The notes under the pieces: model-generated
What the model was told of the DNA's origin: nothing
Database searches by the model: none
The model's input: only the letters and a program-made list of their open reading frames with translations
Assembly: GCA_022571575.1 (NCBI GenBank)
Contig: JACZXN010000132.1
Span: 1 to 5,746 of the forward strand
Direction of reading: 5' to 3'
Origin: Chloroflexota bacterium
GTDB taxonomy: Bacteria; Chloroflexota; Dehalococcoidia; UBA3495
Length of the DNA stretch: 5,746 nucleotides
Made by a program: the position numbers and the translations under genes
Part shown: positions 4,404 through 5,746 of the stretch, piece after piece
Layout of the letters: each line of letters opens with the position of its first letter
Position numbering within the stretch: position 1 is the first letter of the stretch

Positions 4404-5525
4404 ATGAGAGTACTTTGGATCGGTTTCGGACAGGCAGGGGGCAAGATAGCCAATTCTCTGATGGGAATGAACCGCCGCCTCTACAGCGCCATCGCCATCA
4501 ACACCGAAGAGGCCGACCTTTCCGGCTTGCCAAACGTCCGGGACAAGATCCTGATCGGGAAATACGTCCTCCGGGGACGGGGCGTTGGTTCGGACATCGA
4601 CCTGGGAGCCAGCATCGCCGAAAAGTCACTGGCCCAGATGATGGACACCATCGACGCCAAAGTCAGGAAACACGACCCCGAAGTATTCTGGATCGCGGCG
4701 GGCCTGGGCGGGGGAACGGGGGCCGGGGGCAGCTTCGTCCTGGCCAACGAGCTCAAGAAGGTCTACAAGAATATCCCGGTCTACGGCATCGGCGTGGTGC
4801 CCTCGGTGACCGGAATGCCCAACGATAAAGAGGCGCTCAACCTCTCCAACACCGTCAAGGCCTTCGAGCTTTGGAACCACTACTTCAACAACATCCTGTT
4901 GGTGGACAATCAGCAGTACGAGCGGCCCAACGTGACCCGGGAGTCGGTGGAGCAGATGTTCCAACGGGTCAACGAGAAGTTGGCCCAGACTCTCACCACC
5001 ATCATCAACGCGGGGGAGATACGTCCTCCGCCCCAGGAAGTGTTCAGCTCGTCGGAGATCAAAGCCACCCTGGGCCTCATCGGCGACGTCTCGACCATCG
5101 GCTACTGCGCCGAGGAGATCAAGATAAAGTCCCAGTTCTGGCGCAGTGGAATGGACCCTGGCACCCATGAACTGGAGAGCATCATCGAAAGAAGCGTCAG
5201 TAGGAGTTCCCTCACCTTCCCGGCGGACGTGTCGGGGGCCCGGGCGGCATCGCTCATCGTCCACGGCAGGCCGGAGCATCTGTTCACCCAGGCGATTGCG
5301 GTGGGCAGGGCCAGGCTGGAGGAGCTGACCACGGTGGGCAAGGTGCGCTACGGCGACTACCCTGACCGCCGGACCAAGTATCTGTCGGCGATCACCATCG
5401 TTTCCGGCATCACCGACTTCACCCGCATGGACCAGATGCGGAAGCGGGTGCAGGAACTGAACGGCGCCGCGCCGTCGAACCGCCATACCGTAACCGACAG
5501 CGTGGTGGAGCCTTCGGTGATCTAG
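4404..5525 (+). CDS. CetZ-like tubulin/FtsZ-superfamily GTPase
   Basis: The protein has 373 residues from ATG 4404. The nucleotide-binding domain covers about 1-200. Visible elements are GFGQAGGKIA (7-16, T1 loop), AINTEEADLSGL (31-42), LRGRGVGSDIDLG (56-68, T3 region), and GLGGGTGAGG (100-109), the tubulin/FtsZ signature loop T4. The YGIGVVPS strand follows (127-134). The T7 region VFSSSEIKATLG (213-224) leads to a C-terminal domain ending near 350, then a polar tail ending VVEPSVI. The wording of these motifs, including the VSTIGYCAEE block (229-238), resembles archaeal CetZ more than cell-division FtsZ (no NVDFAD-type T7 loop). By count Glu218 falls at the same residue number as the T7 glutamate E218 mutated to disrupt GTPase function in Haloferax CetZ1, as I recall that work. 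Such proteins form GTP-dependent filaments; in archaea CetZ governs cell shape and motility. It is cytoplasmic, with no membrane segment. The gene follows a small zinc-ribbon-like gene and a structured leader, and ends in its own terminator. Superfamily is near certain; CetZ affinity is by eye. Confidence 0.9.
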   Translation: MRVLWIGFGQAGGKIANSLMGMNRRLYSAIAINTEEADLSGLPNVRDKILIGKYVLRGRGVGSDIDLGASIAEKSLAQMMDTIDAKVRKHDPEVFWIAAGLGGGTGAGGSFVLANELKKVYKNIPVYGIGVVPSVTGMPNDKEALNLSNTVKAFELWNHYFNNILLVDNQQYERPNVTRESVEQMFQRVNEKLAQTLTTIINAGEIRPPPQEVFSSSEIKATLGLIGDVSTIGYCAEEIKIKSQFWRSGMDPGTHELESIIERSVSRSSLTFPADVSGARAASLIVHGRPEHLFTQAIAVGRARLEELTTVGKVRYGDYPDRRTKYLSAITIVSGITDFTRMDQMRKRVQELNGAAPSNRHTVTDSVVEPSVI

Positions 5526-5551
5526 GCAAAAATCCCCGCGGGCAGCGCAGG

Positions 5552-5592
5552 AAAGACCGGCGGATGCAAATTCCCGCCGGTCTTTGTTTTTT
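5552..5592 (+). terminator. Strong intrinsic terminator of the tubulin-family gene
   Basis: A perfect 12-bp stem AAAGACCGGCGG (5552-5563) / CCGCCGGTCTTT (5574-5585) with a 10-nt loop is followed by GTTTTTT. It lies 26 bp after the stop and between convergent genes. The minus-strand tail is only CTTTCC, so it mainly serves the plus strand. Confidence 0.93.
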
Positions 5593-5618
5593 CAATGGCC
5601 GCGGTTGCCCGGACGGCG

Positions 5619-5746
5619 CTATAGGATTGCCACGGGGTTGACCGGGGAGCCGGTGCCGCCCACCACCCGCAGGGGGTTGACGGTGAGCAGGAACTCGTAG
5701 CGGCCCTCTTCGGCGCAGGCCTCGGCCAGGGGCTCCAAAAGTGCGT
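5619..5746 (-). CDS. Cyclase-family (kynurenine formamidase-like) hydrolase, C-terminal 41 residues
   Basis: On the minus strand a frame enters from the right edge (first full codon 5744-5742) and stops at TAG (5621-5619). The 41 residues include EGRYEFLLTVNPLRVVGGTGSPVNPVAIL in two blocks: the FLLTVNPLRVVGGTG stretch and the SPVNP-hydrophobic C-terminus. This ending is characteristic of PF04199 cyclase-family metal hydrolases, related to kynurenine formamidase. The catalytic N-terminal part with its HxGTHxDxP-type metal site lies outside the window, so activity cannot be judged. It is convergent with the tubulin-family gene and is separated from it by the terminator, so there is no operon link. 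Confidence 0.85.
   Translation of the reverse strand, partial: ALLEPLAEACAEEGRYEFLLTVNPLRVVGGTGSPVNPVAIL

Noticed and set aside
4626..5486. A 286-codon minus-strand frame antisense to the tubulin-family gene
   Set aside because: The plus strand has unmistakable tubulin motifs here. The antisense product is a Val/His/Arg/Gly-rich shadow.

Overview
The window is a high-GC bacterial segment with five plus-strand genes that are complete or nearly so, plus a partial gene cut off at each end. Several features point to a bacterium: strong Shine-Dalgarno motifs, GTG starts, hairpin-plus-U-tract terminators and a LuxR-type helix-turn-helix regulator. A luciferase-like flavin monooxygenase, a sulfide:quinone-reductase-like flavoprotein, a cyclase-family hydrolase and small zinc-ribbon-like proteins would fit Chloroflexota (Dehalococcoidia or SAR202-like). 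That assignment is inferred from gene content alone.

Layout. Positions 1-863 hold the C-terminal 286 residues of an SQR/flavocytochrome-c-sulfide-dehydrogenase-like oxidoreductase. A tandem array of about six 13-bp units (907-993) leads into the ribosome binding site of a PAS-LuxR regulator (996-1694) with a cysteine-rich insert in its PAS domain. Next is a two-helix membrane protein with a soluble cysteine-containing tail resembling the TIGR04076 family (1788-2408). A 237-bp gap with a strong inverted repeat precedes an LLM-class flavin-dependent oxidoreductase (2646-3743), which is closed by an intrinsic terminator.

The 316-bp gap that follows holds that terminator, a 16-bp perfect palindrome and a roughly 22% GC island containing a TTGACA box. 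It is the most promoter-like DNA in the window. Downstream lie a 63-residue C-x2-H/C-x2-C protein (4060-4251), a hairpin-rich 152-nt leader with a possible 15-codon upstream reading frame, and a tubulin/FtsZ-superfamily GTPase (4404-5525). A textbook intrinsic terminator separates that gene from the 3' end of a convergent cyclase-family gene on the minus strand.

The standout is the tubulin-family protein. Its N-terminal GTP-binding signatures and T7-loop region resemble archaeal CetZ more than canonical bacterial FtsZ, but one T7-loop acidic position is serine. With the small putative zinc protein and the structured leader, it forms a plausible transcription unit (about 3898-5592) that may encode a non-canonical bacterial cytoskeletal system. 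The other genes look like ordinary accessory metabolism and regulation, and I see no sequence evidence linking them to the tubulin unit.
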